In this document: piece after piece, positions 26,378 through 34,700 of the stretch | Layout: the number at the start of each line of letters is the position of its first letter | Numbering within the stretch: the first letter of the stretch is position 1 | NCBI GenBank assembly: GCA_963742865.1 | Contig: CAVUNW010000023.1 | Location: forward strand, 1-64,000 | Length of the DNA stretch: 64,000 bases | Source of the DNA: Bog-532 sp963742865 | GTDB taxonomy: Bacteria > Actinomycetota > Actinomycetes > Streptosporangiales > Streptosporangiaceae | Reading direction: 5' to 3' | Made by a program: the position numbers and the translations under genes | Notes under the pieces: generated by a model | Database searches by the model: none | Seen by the model: only the letters and a program-made list of their open reading frames with translations | Told to the model about the DNA's origin: nothing

Positions 26378-27654
26378 TGGATGCTCCCGTCGATGGTGGT
26401 CAGGGTTCCGGCTCGCTTGACGCGATCGTCGCGGCCGAACACCCACGTGCGGTACAGCAGGAACCGGAGCGCGGTGGCCACCAGGTTGGCGGCGACCAGC
26501 ACGCTCACTTCGGCGCCGCGGCCCGGCGAGGCGACGGCCGCGTGCAGCCCGGCCAGCGCGCCCGAGGTGAGCGCGAGCCCGGCGGCGAACGTGATCAGGC
26601 CCTTGACCTGGTGCCGGGCAGCGTGCGAGCGCCCCCGGATGCCGAACGTCAGCCGCCGGTTAGCGGCGGTGTTGGCCACGGCCGTGACGAGCAGGCTGAG
26701 CGCGTTGGCGGCCTGGGCCGGCATCACGTTACGCAGCAGCAGGTAGCCGGCGATGTAGGCCAGCGTGCTGGCGACGCCGATGGCACTGAACCCGGCGATC
26801 TGCCAGCCGAGCTCGCCGCGCGCCCCGCGCCGGCCGGGGCTGGCCACCCGGACGGACGCCTCGCGCAGGTCGGGCACCTTGATCGTGCCGCGCATGAGCC
26901 CGCAGCCGAGCCGCACGATGCCGCGCAGGTCGGCCAGCGCGGTGGCCAGGATGTCGACCCGGGAGTCGGTGTCGTCGATCCAGTCCACCGGGACCTCGTG
27001 GATGCGCAGGCCCGCCCGCTCGGCCAGCACGAGCAGTTCGGTGTCGAAGAACCAGCCGGTGTCCTCCGTCAGCGGCAGCAGCGCCCGCGCCTGGTCGCGC
27101 CGGATGGCCTTGAAGCCGCACTGCGCGTCGGTGAATTCGGCGCCGAGCGAGGCCCGCAGCAGCAGGTTGTAGCTCCGCGAGATCACCTCGCGCCGGGGCC
27201 CGCGGATCACCCGCGAACCGCGCGCCAGCCGGGTGCCGATCGCAATGTCACTGTGCCCCGACAGCAGCGGGGCGACCAGCGGCAAAAGCGCGTTCAGGTC
27301 GGTGGAAAGGTCGACGTCCATATAGGCGAGCACGTCGGCGTCGCTGGCGGCCCAGATAGCCCGCAGCGCGCGGCCCCGCCCCGGCTGTTCCATATGCACC
27401 GCGGTGACGCCGGGGAATTCGCGGCTAAGGGCCGTGGCGACCGCCCAGGTTTTATCGGTGCTGCCGTTGTCGGCAATCGTGATGCGGGCGGTAAAAGGGA
27501 ATTGCTCCTGCAGGAATGAGCAGAGCCGCCGGACGCTGGGGGCCAGATCGCGTTCCTCGTCTTTGACCGGGACAACGATGTCCACCTGCGGTGACGGGAT
27601 TTCGCGATCAGCCACGGAACGTCCGGGATCGGCGACGATGTCAAGTGGCTTCAT
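26374..27654 (-). CDS. GT2 glycosyltransferase fused to a GtrA membrane domain
   Basis: 426 residues. N-terminal GT-A domain similar to polyprenyl-phosphate sugar synthases: VDIVVPVKDEERDLAPSVRR, TIADNGSTDKTW, then YMDVDLSTDLNALLPLVAPL with the metal-binding DxD-like motif, and QCGFKAIRRD. Residues about 285-415 form a four-helix GtrA domain (IAGFSAIGVASTLAYIAGYL, FGIRGRS, FLLYRTWVFG). Likely synthesises and helps translocate a lipid-linked sugar used by the downstream GT39 enzyme, whose TTG start overlaps this stop. Confidence 0.85.
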   Translation of the reverse strand: MKPLDIVADPGRSVADREIPSPQVDIVVPVKDEERDLAPSVRRLCSFLQEQFPFTARITIADNGSTDKTWAVATALSREFPGVTAVHMEQPGRGRALRAIWAASDADVLAYMDVDLSTDLNALLPLVAPLLSGHSDIAIGTRLARGSRVIRGPRREVISRSYNLLLRASLGAEFTDAQCGFKAIRRDQARALLPLTEDTGWFFDTELLVLAERAGLRIHEVPVDWIDDTDSRVDILATALADLRGIVRLGCGLMRGTIKVPDLREASVRVASPGRRGARGELGWQIAGFSAIGVASTLAYIAGYLLLRNVMPAQAANALSLLVTAVANTAANRRLTFGIRGRSHAARHQVKGLITFAAGLALTSGALAGLHAAVASPGRGAEVSVLVAANLVATALRFLLYRTWVFGRDDRVKRAGTLTTIDGSIH

Positions 27655-28074
27655 GCCGCTCAGCTTCGGCTGGCGTAATCGGATAATGCTGAACGCCGTT
27701 TCTGTGCTGCCTATGAGAAAACAGCTTAACGGACGTAATGCGAAGAATATGCGCGCTCGTCTTTTCTCTGCGATTTTTCTGCGTCGTATGTGCGTAACCT
27801 ATGTGGAGACTGCCGCCGTTCTCGTTTGCAGGAACCTCATCGCTGGCCTCAAGCGTCCCTCGGGGCTGCGCCTGCTGGCCGCTACGGTCAAATTTCCAGA
27901 TGTCTGGAAGGTGCCCGAAATTCGTTGACGCGCGCGCTCGTGCCCAGCATCCTCAAGTGACGAACCAGGCAGCCGTGCGTGCGCGCCCGCGCATGCCGGT
28001 AGACATAACCGGTAGGCATAAGCAGACCCGCGTGCGCGCGCACGCGGGTCATACATAGTCAGGGGCGGTGCGGG
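27655..28074. other. Divergent intergenic region with AT-rich patch and palindrome
   Basis: 420 bp between divergent genes. About 27665-27800 has markedly lower GC than its surroundings and probably carries the leftward promoter. A perfect 26-bp palindrome lies at 28025-28050. No gene is supported. Confidence 0.6.
28025..28050. repeat. Perfect 26-bp palindrome before the FHA gene
   Basis: GACCCGCGTGCGC followed by its exact reverse complement, ending 24 bp before the FHA start codon. Transcribed rightward it would form an 11-bp stem with a 4-nt loop in the 5' leader. It may also be a dimer-binding operator. Function unknown. Confidence 0.65.
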
Positions 28075-29202
28075 ATGAGTGAGCACGGGGAAGCGGTGCG
28101 CCGGCCGGCGCGGGCTTCGCTGTCGCCGCGAAGCAGGAGACGATGGACGATCATCGGCGGCGTCGTGGCCGGCTGGGTGGCGCTGCTGGCCATGACCGGC
28201 TCAATGGCCGGGGCGACCATCCTGCTGATCGTCATCGCGGGTCTCGTCATCGCGGCCGTGCTCGGCCTCCGCGCCCTGGGCGTGACCCGGGACCACCCGT
28301 GGATCCGGCGGATGGAGGCCCGGCCCTGGCGGGACGGGCAGGAGGTGCTCCGGATCGCCCTCAAGCACCTGCCCGAGGTGTTCGTGGTCACGCCGAGCGG
28401 GACGCTGCTCGCCCCGAACATAGTCGACCTGCGCATGCACCCGGATGACCTGCAGTCCCTCGGCGAGCGGATGAAGCCGGCCCTGGTCATGGCCAGCGCC
28501 ACCGAGGTCTACGAGGAGCAGGTCGCCGAGCAGGGCGCCCGCTTCGCCCGCCGGGCCCCGGTCGAGGTGCGGATGATCGCTGACCCGTCCGTTCCGCCGG
28601 GCCGGTACCGGCTGCGGCAGGGTCAGCCGGTCGACGCGGCCGCTCCGTCCTACGCACCCGAGCCGCAGGCCTACGCCATCCCGCAGCCCGCCTATGCGGG
28701 CGCCCCCGACGTCCCTGGTGCCCCGGGCGCCCCCGGCCCATCTGGCCTTGGCGGCCCCACCGGCACCCCGCCCTACCGCGGCGTCGTGGACGCCATCGTG
28801 GGCGACGACGAGACGGCGACCCGCGCACACCAGGCCGGCGACCGGACCCAGGGCTACGGACCGGCGCCGGGTTATGGCCCGCCGACGGTCATGGAACGCC
28901 GCGATAACGTCCTGCCGCCGCTCCGGCTCATCACCGGCGATCAGGTCGCCGAGACCAGGAAGTCCGGGGCGCGGGCAGGCCGCGGCCCCGTGGAACTGGC
29001 GCTGCCCGAAGTCCCGACCGTCTCGCGGGAGCACGCCCGGTTCACGTTTTCCGACGGCCAGTGGCGAATCGCTAATCTGGGGATGAACGGGCTGACCGTC
29101 AACGGTGAGCCCGTGGCCGGCGAACGTCCGGTCAGTAACGGTGATGCAATCCGCTGGGGCACGCGGCCGGACGCCCTGGCGTCCCGGGTCGAGATCGGGT
29201 AA
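28075..29202 (+). CDS. Membrane-anchored FHA domain protein
   Basis: 375 residues from ATG 28075 with AGGGG nine bases upstream. Two TM helices (about 24-63: TIIGGVVAGWVALLAMTGSM, then GATILLIVIAGLVIAAVLGL) are followed by a soluble region with VFVVTPSGTLLAPNIVDLRM and LHPDDLQSL-like residues, as in the N-terminal domain of FhaA-type proteins. A Pro/Ala/Gly-rich linker (about 185-270) leads to the C-terminal FHA domain with PTVSREHARFTF and NLGMNGLTVNGEPV, the phosphothreonine-binding loops. Such proteins recruit partners phosphorylated by Ser/Thr kinases, but no kinase gene is adjacent. Confidence 0.85.
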   Translation: MSEHGEAVRRPARASLSPRSRRRWTIIGGVVAGWVALLAMTGSMAGATILLIVIAGLVIAAVLGLRALGVTRDHPWIRRMEARPWRDGQEVLRIALKHLPEVFVVTPSGTLLAPNIVDLRMHPDDLQSLGERMKPALVMASATEVYEEQVAEQGARFARRAPVEVRMIADPSVPPGRYRLRQGQPVDAAAPSYAPEPQAYAIPQPAYAGAPDVPGAPGAPGPSGLGGPTGTPPYRGVVDAIVGDDETATRAHQAGDRTQGYGPAPGYGPPTVMERRDNVLPPLRLITGDQVAETRKSGARAGRGPVELALPEVPTVSREHARFTFSDGQWRIANLGMNGLTVNGEPVAGERPVSNGDAIRWGTRPDALASRVEIG

Positions 29203-29277
29203 GTGTCACACTAGTCATCCCAGATACGGCGAGACGGGATGGGCGCGGCGGTCGCGCGCCGTCCCCCGGGAGTACTA

Positions 29278-30105
29278 GTGGCAACGGGCCAGCTCATGCT
29301 CTGGTCATCCGCGCGCAGCGAGTGGGTGGCCTGCCCGCCGGACGAGATCACCTGGCTGGACCGGGAACTGCTGAGCGGCAACGAGGATCTCACCCTGCAC
29401 CGGGCCCCGCGCTGCGCGGGCCTGCGCTACGTGCACCGCCGCTGGGAGCTGTTCAGCCGGGACACGACCTACCGCGTGTACCTGGCGCCCCAGGACGGCG
29501 GGGCGCCCGTGACCGCCGCCGCGGTGCAGCGCGCCGCGGGCAACATCCTGCCGCCCGCCCCGGCCCGGTACGAAGCCCAGCCGGTCGTGCTCGAAGCGGG
29601 TTCCTGGGTGGTCAGCGTGGGGAACTGGGTGCTGCGCCTGCGCCTGGACGTGCCGGCCCGCCCGGCGCCGCCAGCGTCCGCGCCGGCCGGCCCGGTCACC
29701 CAGGACGGGAAGGTCCGCGCCAACGGGGCCACGCCGCCGGGGGAGGAGGCGGTCACCCGCGTCCGCGCGTACTTCGAGCGCAACACCACCGCGCGGATGG
29801 CGATGGCCTTCTACTACCAGGAGTTCATTCTCGGCCTGGCCGCCCCGCAGACCCTGCCGATGATGGACGTGGCGGTGGCGCTGGACCTCAGCGGCGAGGG
29901 CGCGGTGTCGGACTACAAGAAGCTGCTGCAGGGCCTGATCTGGAACGAACGCGGCCACGCGCGCAACCTCGCCGACTTCCTGCTCTCCAACGGCCTGCTG
30001 ACGCTCGCCGACCTCGATGAGGCCCGGCAGATCGCGGCCGGCAACGAGCGCCGCGGCGTCTCCGGCCGGGCCCGGGAGCGGCTGAAGTACCGCCCGAAGG
30101 GCTAG
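29278..30105 (+). CDS. Uncharacterised actinobacterial protein, possible FHA partner
   Basis: 275 residues if started at the GTG at 29278, which has GGGAG at the right distance. The ATG at 29239 would add 13 residues but has a weaker site. The N-terminal half is beta-rich (LTLHRAPRCAGLRYVHRRWE, SWVVSVGNWVLRLRLDV) and suggests an FHA-like or immunoglobulin-like sandwich. The C-terminal part is helical (RVRAYFERNTTARMAMAFYY, ALDLSGEGAVSDYKKLLQGL, NERGHARNLADFLLSNGLL) and resembles the small helical domains that follow FHA modules. No family name can be given. It lies 75 bp after the FHA gene. Its stop shares CTAG with the convergent gene's stop. Confidence 0.65.
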   Translation: MATGQLMLWSSARSEWVACPPDEITWLDRELLSGNEDLTLHRAPRCAGLRYVHRRWELFSRDTTYRVYLAPQDGGAPVTAAAVQRAAGNILPPAPARYEAQPVVLEAGSWVVSVGNWVLRLRLDVPARPAPPASAPAGPVTQDGKVRANGATPPGEEAVTRVRAYFERNTTARMAMAFYYQEFILGLAAPQTLPMMDVAVALDLSGEGAVSDYKKLLQGLIWNERGHARNLADFLLSNGLLTLADLDEARQIAAGNERRGVSGRARERLKYRPKG

Positions 30106-31019
30106 CTGGCGGCCCGCGCCGCGGTACCGGCCGCCGGAGCCAGGACGGCAACGAAGTCGCGGGTCCAGCCGGCCAGGTACTGGCTGGGCGAGCGGACCTG
30201 CCGGGGAATGGCGGCCGTGAGCAGGCCGCCGGGGGCGCGGGCCGTGTCGAGCTGGACCCATTCGGGGTTGATGTCGAGTTCCATGCCGATCTGTGCGCCG
30301 TGGCTGGCGAGAACATTGGCCAGGTCGGTGGGGGTGGTAGACATGCTCGCCACGTACAGCAGGTCGCCGGCCGCGTTCTGGCCCAGGGCGCTGCGGGCCA
30401 CGTACTCGACGTGGCCGATGGTGCCGCCCCATCGCCACCATTTGTCGGTCTCCGGGGTGCGCTTCCCGTTCAGGACCAGCGGCCACAGGTTCTGCCGCAC
30501 GCTGTAGACGCTCATCCCCGGGGTGGGCACCGTGACGCCCCAGACCCCGATCCGGGCATGACCCGAGCGGTCAATGACCAGGCTGGCCAGGCCGTGCCGC
30601 AGCGTCCGGAAGACGTGCCCTTCCTGCGCGTAGCCGCCAGCCCGCGAGCGCAGCAGGAAACCGCCGTTGAACGCGGCCAGCAGGCGCGGCCGTTCCGCGG
30701 CGCTGACCGCGGGGCCCGCCTGCACGTACTTTGCGTACGCGGGCCCGGGGTCCTGGCTGCCGTTGTGCAGTACGTATTGCACCGGGCCGTGGAAGGCGGC
30801 CACGGTCACGACCGATCCGTCACCCAGCTGCACCTGGGACACCGTGACACCCGGCGGCACCAACGTGGTCCCCGCGCCCCCCTGGGTGCCGCCCGGGCTG
30901 GCCGGGCCGCCCGAGGTGGCCGGGGTGCTGGAGGTGACCGGGGCCGTCGGAGCTGACGTCCCGCATGCCGCCGTGGCGCAGACGGCCGCCAGCACGGCTG
31001 TCATCCAGAGCTTGCGCAC
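30102..31019 (-). CDS. Phosphodiester glycosidase (NAGPA-domain) lipoprotein
   Basis: 305 residues from the GTG at 31019. Lipoprotein signal TAVLAAVCATAAC, then a Ser/Thr/Pro/Gly-rich linker to about residue 50. The NAGPA domain shows LLAAFNGGFLLRSRAGG, SLVIDRSGHARIGVWG and the C-terminal QIGMELDINPEW block with the family's conserved Asp. Family members cleave phosphodiester-linked sugars, in bacteria often exopolysaccharide or wall polymers. Extracytoplasmic. It lies 8 bp after the methyltransferase gene, so probably the same transcript. Confidence 0.8.
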   Translation of the reverse strand: MRKLWMTAVLAAVCATAACGTSAPTAPVTSSTPATSGGPASPGGTQGGAGTTLVPPGVTVSQVQLGDGSVVTVAAFHGPVQYVLHNGSQDPGPAYAKYVQAGPAVSAAERPRLLAAFNGGFLLRSRAGGYAQEGHVFRTLRHGLASLVIDRSGHARIGVWGVTVPTPGMSVYSVRQNLWPLVLNGKRTPETDKWWRWGGTIGHVEYVARSALGQNAAGDLLYVASMSTTPTDLANVLASHGAQIGMELDINPEWVQLDTARAPGGLLTAAIPRQVRSPSQYLAGWTRDFVAVLAPAAGTAARAAS

Positions 31020-31027
31020 GGCGCGGC

Positions 31028-31729
31028 TCAAGCGGAGCGCGGGCGGACGCCCCGGACGATGCCAGCCTCGGCCACGACCGGCTGGAACTCCACGTCCGCG
31101 TATCCCGCGTCCCGCAGCGCTGCCTGCCAGAACTCCGGCGTGGCCGGGTGCTCCTGGCCGACTCCCAGACCGTAGCGGGTCAGGTTCTTCGCGATCCGCC
31201 ACCATCCGCCGGGTCCCTTAGCGGCCAGCGCGAGCACCTTCTGATGCAGGATCTTGCGGTCGCGCTGGCTGCCGCCCCGGCCGAACATCATGTCCGCGAT
31301 GACCAGACGGCCGCCCGGGCGGAGCCACTGCAGGGACCGGGCCACGAGCGCCCGCTTCTCGGCGTCGACCAGGTGGTGCAGCGCGTAGTTGGTCACGAGC
31401 AGGTCGGCGCTGGCCGGGGGCAGGTCGAACCCGGTGAGGTCGGCGACTTCGGTCGCCACGTTCATCAGCCCGGCCTCGGCGGCCTTCTCGGCCAGTGATT
31501 TGGCCATGGCGGCCGAGATGTCGACGGCGAGCACCGAGGCCACCTTCGGCGCCAGGGCGGTCGTCACGAACCCGGTGCCAGCACCCAGGTCTACGCACAG
31601 GTCGGTCGGCTGCGGGGCGGATATTTCGAGCAGGCGCGTGAGCACCTTCTCAAAGGCCGCCGCCGAAGTGACGTGAGAATGCCACTGCTGGACGCGTTTA
31701 TCCCATTGCCGTTCCAGCGGAACGTTCAC
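31028..31729 (-). CDS. Class I SAM-dependent methyltransferase
   Basis: 233 residues from the GTG at 31729, which has a perfect GGAGG eight bases upstream. The longer ATG start at 31810 has none. Motif I is LCVDLGAGTGFVTTALAP, then VLAVDISAAMAKSLAEKAAE, ADLLVTNYALHHLVDAEKRA (motif IV) and LRPGGRLVIADMMFG. This layout is typical of small-molecule methyltransferases of the UbiE/Coq5 or Methyltransf_11 type. The substrate is unknown. It heads a two-gene unit with the phosphodiester glycosidase lipoprotein. Confidence 0.8.
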   Translation of the reverse strand: MNVPLERQWDKRVQQWHSHVTSAAAFEKVLTRLLEISAPQPTDLCVDLGAGTGFVTTALAPKVASVLAVDISAAMAKSLAEKAAEAGLMNVATEVADLTGFDLPPASADLLVTNYALHHLVDAEKRALVARSLQWLRPGGRLVIADMMFGRGGSQRDRKILHQKVLALAAKGPGGWWRIAKNLTRYGLGVGQEHPATPEFWQAALRDAGYADVEFQPVVAEAGIVRGVRPRSA

Positions 31730-31912
31730 GTTTAATCCTCCAGGCAGGTCGGCGTCCAGTGTATTCCCGCGAAAACAGTACGGGCCCCTTGTGAAGGCAA
31801 CATGAAGCACTCATTGATGAAGGAAACATTAGTTCGCGGGCCGTTATACGAACTCTCGTGCGACTGGACCGGGGCTCATATCGCCCGGTTCCGTTGCTTT
31901 TGGGAAGATCTC

Positions 31913-33349
31913 TCACCGGCGGGCGTGCGCGTCGAGGAGATGGGCGACCGCCTCGGTGATCTGGCCGGCGAACCGGAGGTTCAGCCATTCGTCCGGGACG
32001 TGCGCGTTGGAGTCTGCGCCCAGCGCGCCCGTGATCAGGATCGGTGCCTCCGGGTAGCGGCGGCCCAGCAGCCCCATGAACGGCACCGAGCCGCCGATGC
32101 CGATACTGCGGTACTCCTCGCCGAACACGGTCTCGCTGACCTGTCCCAGCGCGTCCGCCAGCCACGGCGCGAGCGGCGGCGCGTTCCAGCCGTCTTCCGC
32201 CGTGACGTCACTGACCTCGACGGTCGCGCCGTAGGGCACGTCCGTGGTGAGGGTCTTCGTCACCGCCTCGGCGGCGGCCCTCGCGTCCGCCGTGGGCGGG
32301 GTGCGCAAGCTCAGCGTCAGCGACGTCCAGGCGCGCAGCACGTTCCCGGCAACGGCCGGTTCGGGGAGCCCGGCCGCCCCGATCACCGACAGCGTCGGCC
32401 GCCACGTGTTGTTCAGGATGAGCTCGGCGTCATCGTCGGAGACCGGCCGCATGCCGGCCGCGAGCGGATAAGGCCGTGTGGGCGCGCCCGGATCGATCGC
32501 CGCGACGGCCTCCGCCTCGGCGCGGCGGTCCGCGGGAATGGCGACGTTCATCTCGGCCACGATGATCTCACCCGTCGCGGAGTCCTCCAGCCGGTCGAGC
32601 AGCTGGCGCATGATCCGGAACGAGCTCGGCACGATGCCGCTGGCCAGCCCGGAGTGCTGCGGCGAATCCAGGACGCGCACCGTGGCGGTGAGCTTGACCA
32701 TGCCGCGCAGGCTGCTGGTCAGCCACATCCGCCGGTAGTCTCCGCCCCCGCCGTCGAGGCACACCACGAAGGTCACGTGGCCCAGCCGGTCGCCCAGGTG
32801 CTCCATATACACGGGCAGGTCCGGGCTGCCCGACTCCTCGCCCGTCTCCAGCAGCAGTACCGCCCGCGTGTGCGCGCCCCCCGCCGCGTGCACGGCCTCC
32901 AGCGCGGCCGTCGCGGCGTACCCGGCGTACCCGTCGTCCGCCGACCCGCGGCCATACAGGCGGCCGTCGCGGACCACAGGCTGCCACGGGCCCAGCCCTT
33001 CCGACCAGCTCCCGGCGGGCGGCTGCTTGTCCAGGTGCCCGTAGAGCAGAACGGTCTCCTCCCCGCCCCGGCCCGTCTCGTCCCCAGCCCCGGCGGTGGC
33101 GGGCACGTCCACGAGCAGGAGCGGTGACCGCCCGGCCAGCTCGATCACCTCGGTCCGCGCGCCCGGCAGGTCCCGGGCGCTGATCCAGCTCCGAACGTGG
33201 TCAACAGCCGCCTGCAGATGACCGTTCTCCGCCCAGGATGCGTCGAAGGCCGGCGACAAGGCGGGGATCTCCACCAGCTCGGTCAGGCTGGGCAGCACCT
33301 GGCCCGTCCAGGCCGCCTCAACCGCGCTGCGTACTTTTTCCTCTTCCAT
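31913..33349 (-). CDS. M20-family metallo-dipeptidase
   Basis: 478 residues from the ATG at 33349, chosen because GGGAGGA lies eight bases upstream. An in-frame ATG at 33358 abuts that site and is too close. The di-zinc ligands of M20 carboxypeptidase-like dipeptidases are all visible: H in VLLYGHLDKQPP, D in YGRGSADDGYAGY, the EE of LLLETGEESGSPDL, D in VVCLDGGGGD, and H in DSNAHVPDEW. The central lid/dimerisation domain spans about 215-340. Cytoplasmic, with likely broad Xaa-Xaa dipeptide hydrolysis. Confidence 0.88.
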   Translation of the reverse strand: MEEEKVRSAVEAAWTGQVLPSLTELVEIPALSPAFDASWAENGHLQAAVDHVRSWISARDLPGARTEVIELAGRSPLLLVDVPATAGAGDETGRGGEETVLLYGHLDKQPPAGSWSEGLGPWQPVVRDGRLYGRGSADDGYAGYAATAALEAVHAAGGAHTRAVLLLETGEESGSPDLPVYMEHLGDRLGHVTFVVCLDGGGGDYRRMWLTSSLRGMVKLTATVRVLDSPQHSGLASGIVPSSFRIMRQLLDRLEDSATGEIIVAEMNVAIPADRRAEAEAVAAIDPGAPTRPYPLAAGMRPVSDDDAELILNNTWRPTLSVIGAAGLPEPAVAGNVLRAWTSLTLSLRTPPTADARAAAEAVTKTLTTDVPYGATVEVSDVTAEDGWNAPPLAPWLADALGQVSETVFGEEYRSIGIGGSVPFMGLLGRRYPEAPILITGALGADSNAHVPDEWLNLRFAGQITEAVAHLLDAHARR

Positions 33350-33370
33350 GCGCCCCATCCTCCCAGGCGA

Positions 33371-34195
33371 CTACTGCGGCAGAACCTGGATTCCCCCCGC
33401 GTACGCCTCGCTGCCGTCGGGCCTGATCAGGTAGCCGGCGTATCCGTCGAGCGCCCCGACGGCCTCCAGCGCGTCGTCGCCGCCGACGGCCACCGCGGTG
33501 GCCAGGGCGTCCGCCAGCGCGAGGCTGGGCCCGGTGACGGTGGCCGACATGCCCTGGTGTCCTGGCCGCCCGGTCCGGGGGTCGATGAGGTGCGGGCCCC
33601 GCTCGTAGCTGCCCGAGGTGGCTGCGGCCGCCCGGACCTCGATGATGCCGGCCAGCGCATCCCGGCGCCAGGGGTGCTGGATGCCGACCCGCCACTCCCG
33701 CCCTGGGGCCGGGCACCCGAAGACCGCCAGGTCACCGCCACCGGAGACTATGGCCGCGGTCGCGCCCGCACGCCGCAGGACGTCTCGCGCCCGCTCCACG
33801 GCCCACCCTTTGACCAGCCCGGTGGGGTCGACTCCGCCGGGTATGGCCCAGGGGTCGAACCAGCCCCGTGACCAGTTCCGCGCCGTCCGGCACAGCTCCA
33901 GTACGTCCGCGACCTCCGGCGGGATCTGGGCCAGTTCCGGGTCGCCGCGGCGCAGCCGGCTGACCGGGCTGTCCGGCTTCCAGAGGCTGAACGTCTCGTC
34001 GGCCTCCCGCAGCACGTCGCACGCCTGATCCAGTGCGGTGTGCGCGGCCTCCTCGCCGAGCCCGAGAATCCTGAACGACACCACCGTCCCCATCACCTCG
34101 AAGGTGCGCGTGATGGTCGGCCGGTCCGCCCGCCCCTCGGCTGCTCCGGTCCCAGGCGCCTCGCCCTCCGGCGTCCCGGTCCCCGCTTCGCTCAT
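33371..34195 (-). CDS. apbE: FAD:protein FMN transferase (ApbE)
   Basis: 274 residues. Attaches FMN covalently from FAD to a Thr/Ser of partner proteins. Family motifs: TFEVMGTVVSFRIL at the start of the domain, then VDPTGLVKGWAVERA, VSGGGDLAVFG, ATSGSYERG with HLIDPRTGRP (Mg2+ and FAD site), and SLALADALATAVAVGG near the end. No signal peptide is visible, so it probably acts in the cytoplasm or is membrane-associated. The ATG overlaps the stop of the FMN-binding protein gene (ATGA), which is its obvious substrate. Confidence 0.92.
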   Translation of the reverse strand: MSEAGTGTPEGEAPGTGAAEGRADRPTITRTFEVMGTVVSFRILGLGEEAAHTALDQACDVLREADETFSLWKPDSPVSRLRRGDPELAQIPPEVADVLELCRTARNWSRGWFDPWAIPGGVDPTGLVKGWAVERARDVLRRAGATAAIVSGGGDLAVFGCPAPGREWRVGIQHPWRRDALAGIIEVRAAAATSGSYERGPHLIDPRTGRPGHQGMSATVTGPSLALADALATAVAVGGDDALEAVGALDGYAGYLIRPDGSEAYAGGIQVLPQ

Positions 34196-34683
34196 TTCAC
34201 GTTCAGCTTGTCCAGGGCCGCCTGCAGGGACTCGACGTAGGCCCGGCTGGTGAAGGTGGCGCCGGAGATCCCGTTGACGTTGGCGCTCTGCGCCGACAGC
34301 ACCTCGGAGCGGAGCATCGGAATGGCCTGCTCGCTGATCTGCTGGGAGGTCGGCTCGGCGGTCTGCAGGTCGGTGACCGAGATGTCGGTGATGTGGCTGC
34401 CGTTGACCGTCACCCGGACGTCGAGTTCACCGTAACCGAACTGCACGACCTGCCCCGCGGCGCTGCGCACGAGTGTGCTGCCCGCGGCCGCGTGGGTCGG
34501 GGCCGCCTGTGCCGGGGTCGCGGTGGCTGGCCCGCCCGCCGCGGGTGCCGACGACGCCGATGGCGTGCCGGATGGCTGAGCCTGGCCCGGTGTGGTGGCC
34601 GATACCGGACGGGTGTGGAAGGTGAGGACTCCCACGAACCCGGCCACCGTCCCGGCCAGGACCAGCAGCGGAGCCCGCTTCAT
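34192..34683 (-). CDS. Exported FMN-binding domain protein
   Basis: 163 residues from the ATG at 34683, preceded by GGGAG. N-terminal hydrophobic anchor (APLLVLAGTVAGFVGVL), then a Thr/Ala/Pro-rich linker to about residue 75. The FMN-binding domain has YGELDVRVTVNGSHITDISV and the flavinylation motif NGISGATFTS, in which the Thr receives FMN. It would act as a one-electron carrier on the outer face of the membrane. Sits between the ferric-reductase-like gene and apbE. Confidence 0.9.
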   Translation of the reverse strand: MKRAPLLVLAGTVAGFVGVLTFHTRPVSATTPGQAQPSGTPSASSAPAAGGPATATPAQAAPTHAAAGSTLVRSAAGQVVQFGYGELDVRVTVNGSHITDISVTDLQTAEPTSQQISEQAIPMLRSEVLSAQSANVNGISGATFTSRAYVESLQAALDKLNVK

Positions 34684-34700
34684 ATGTGTTCTCCCGTCCT

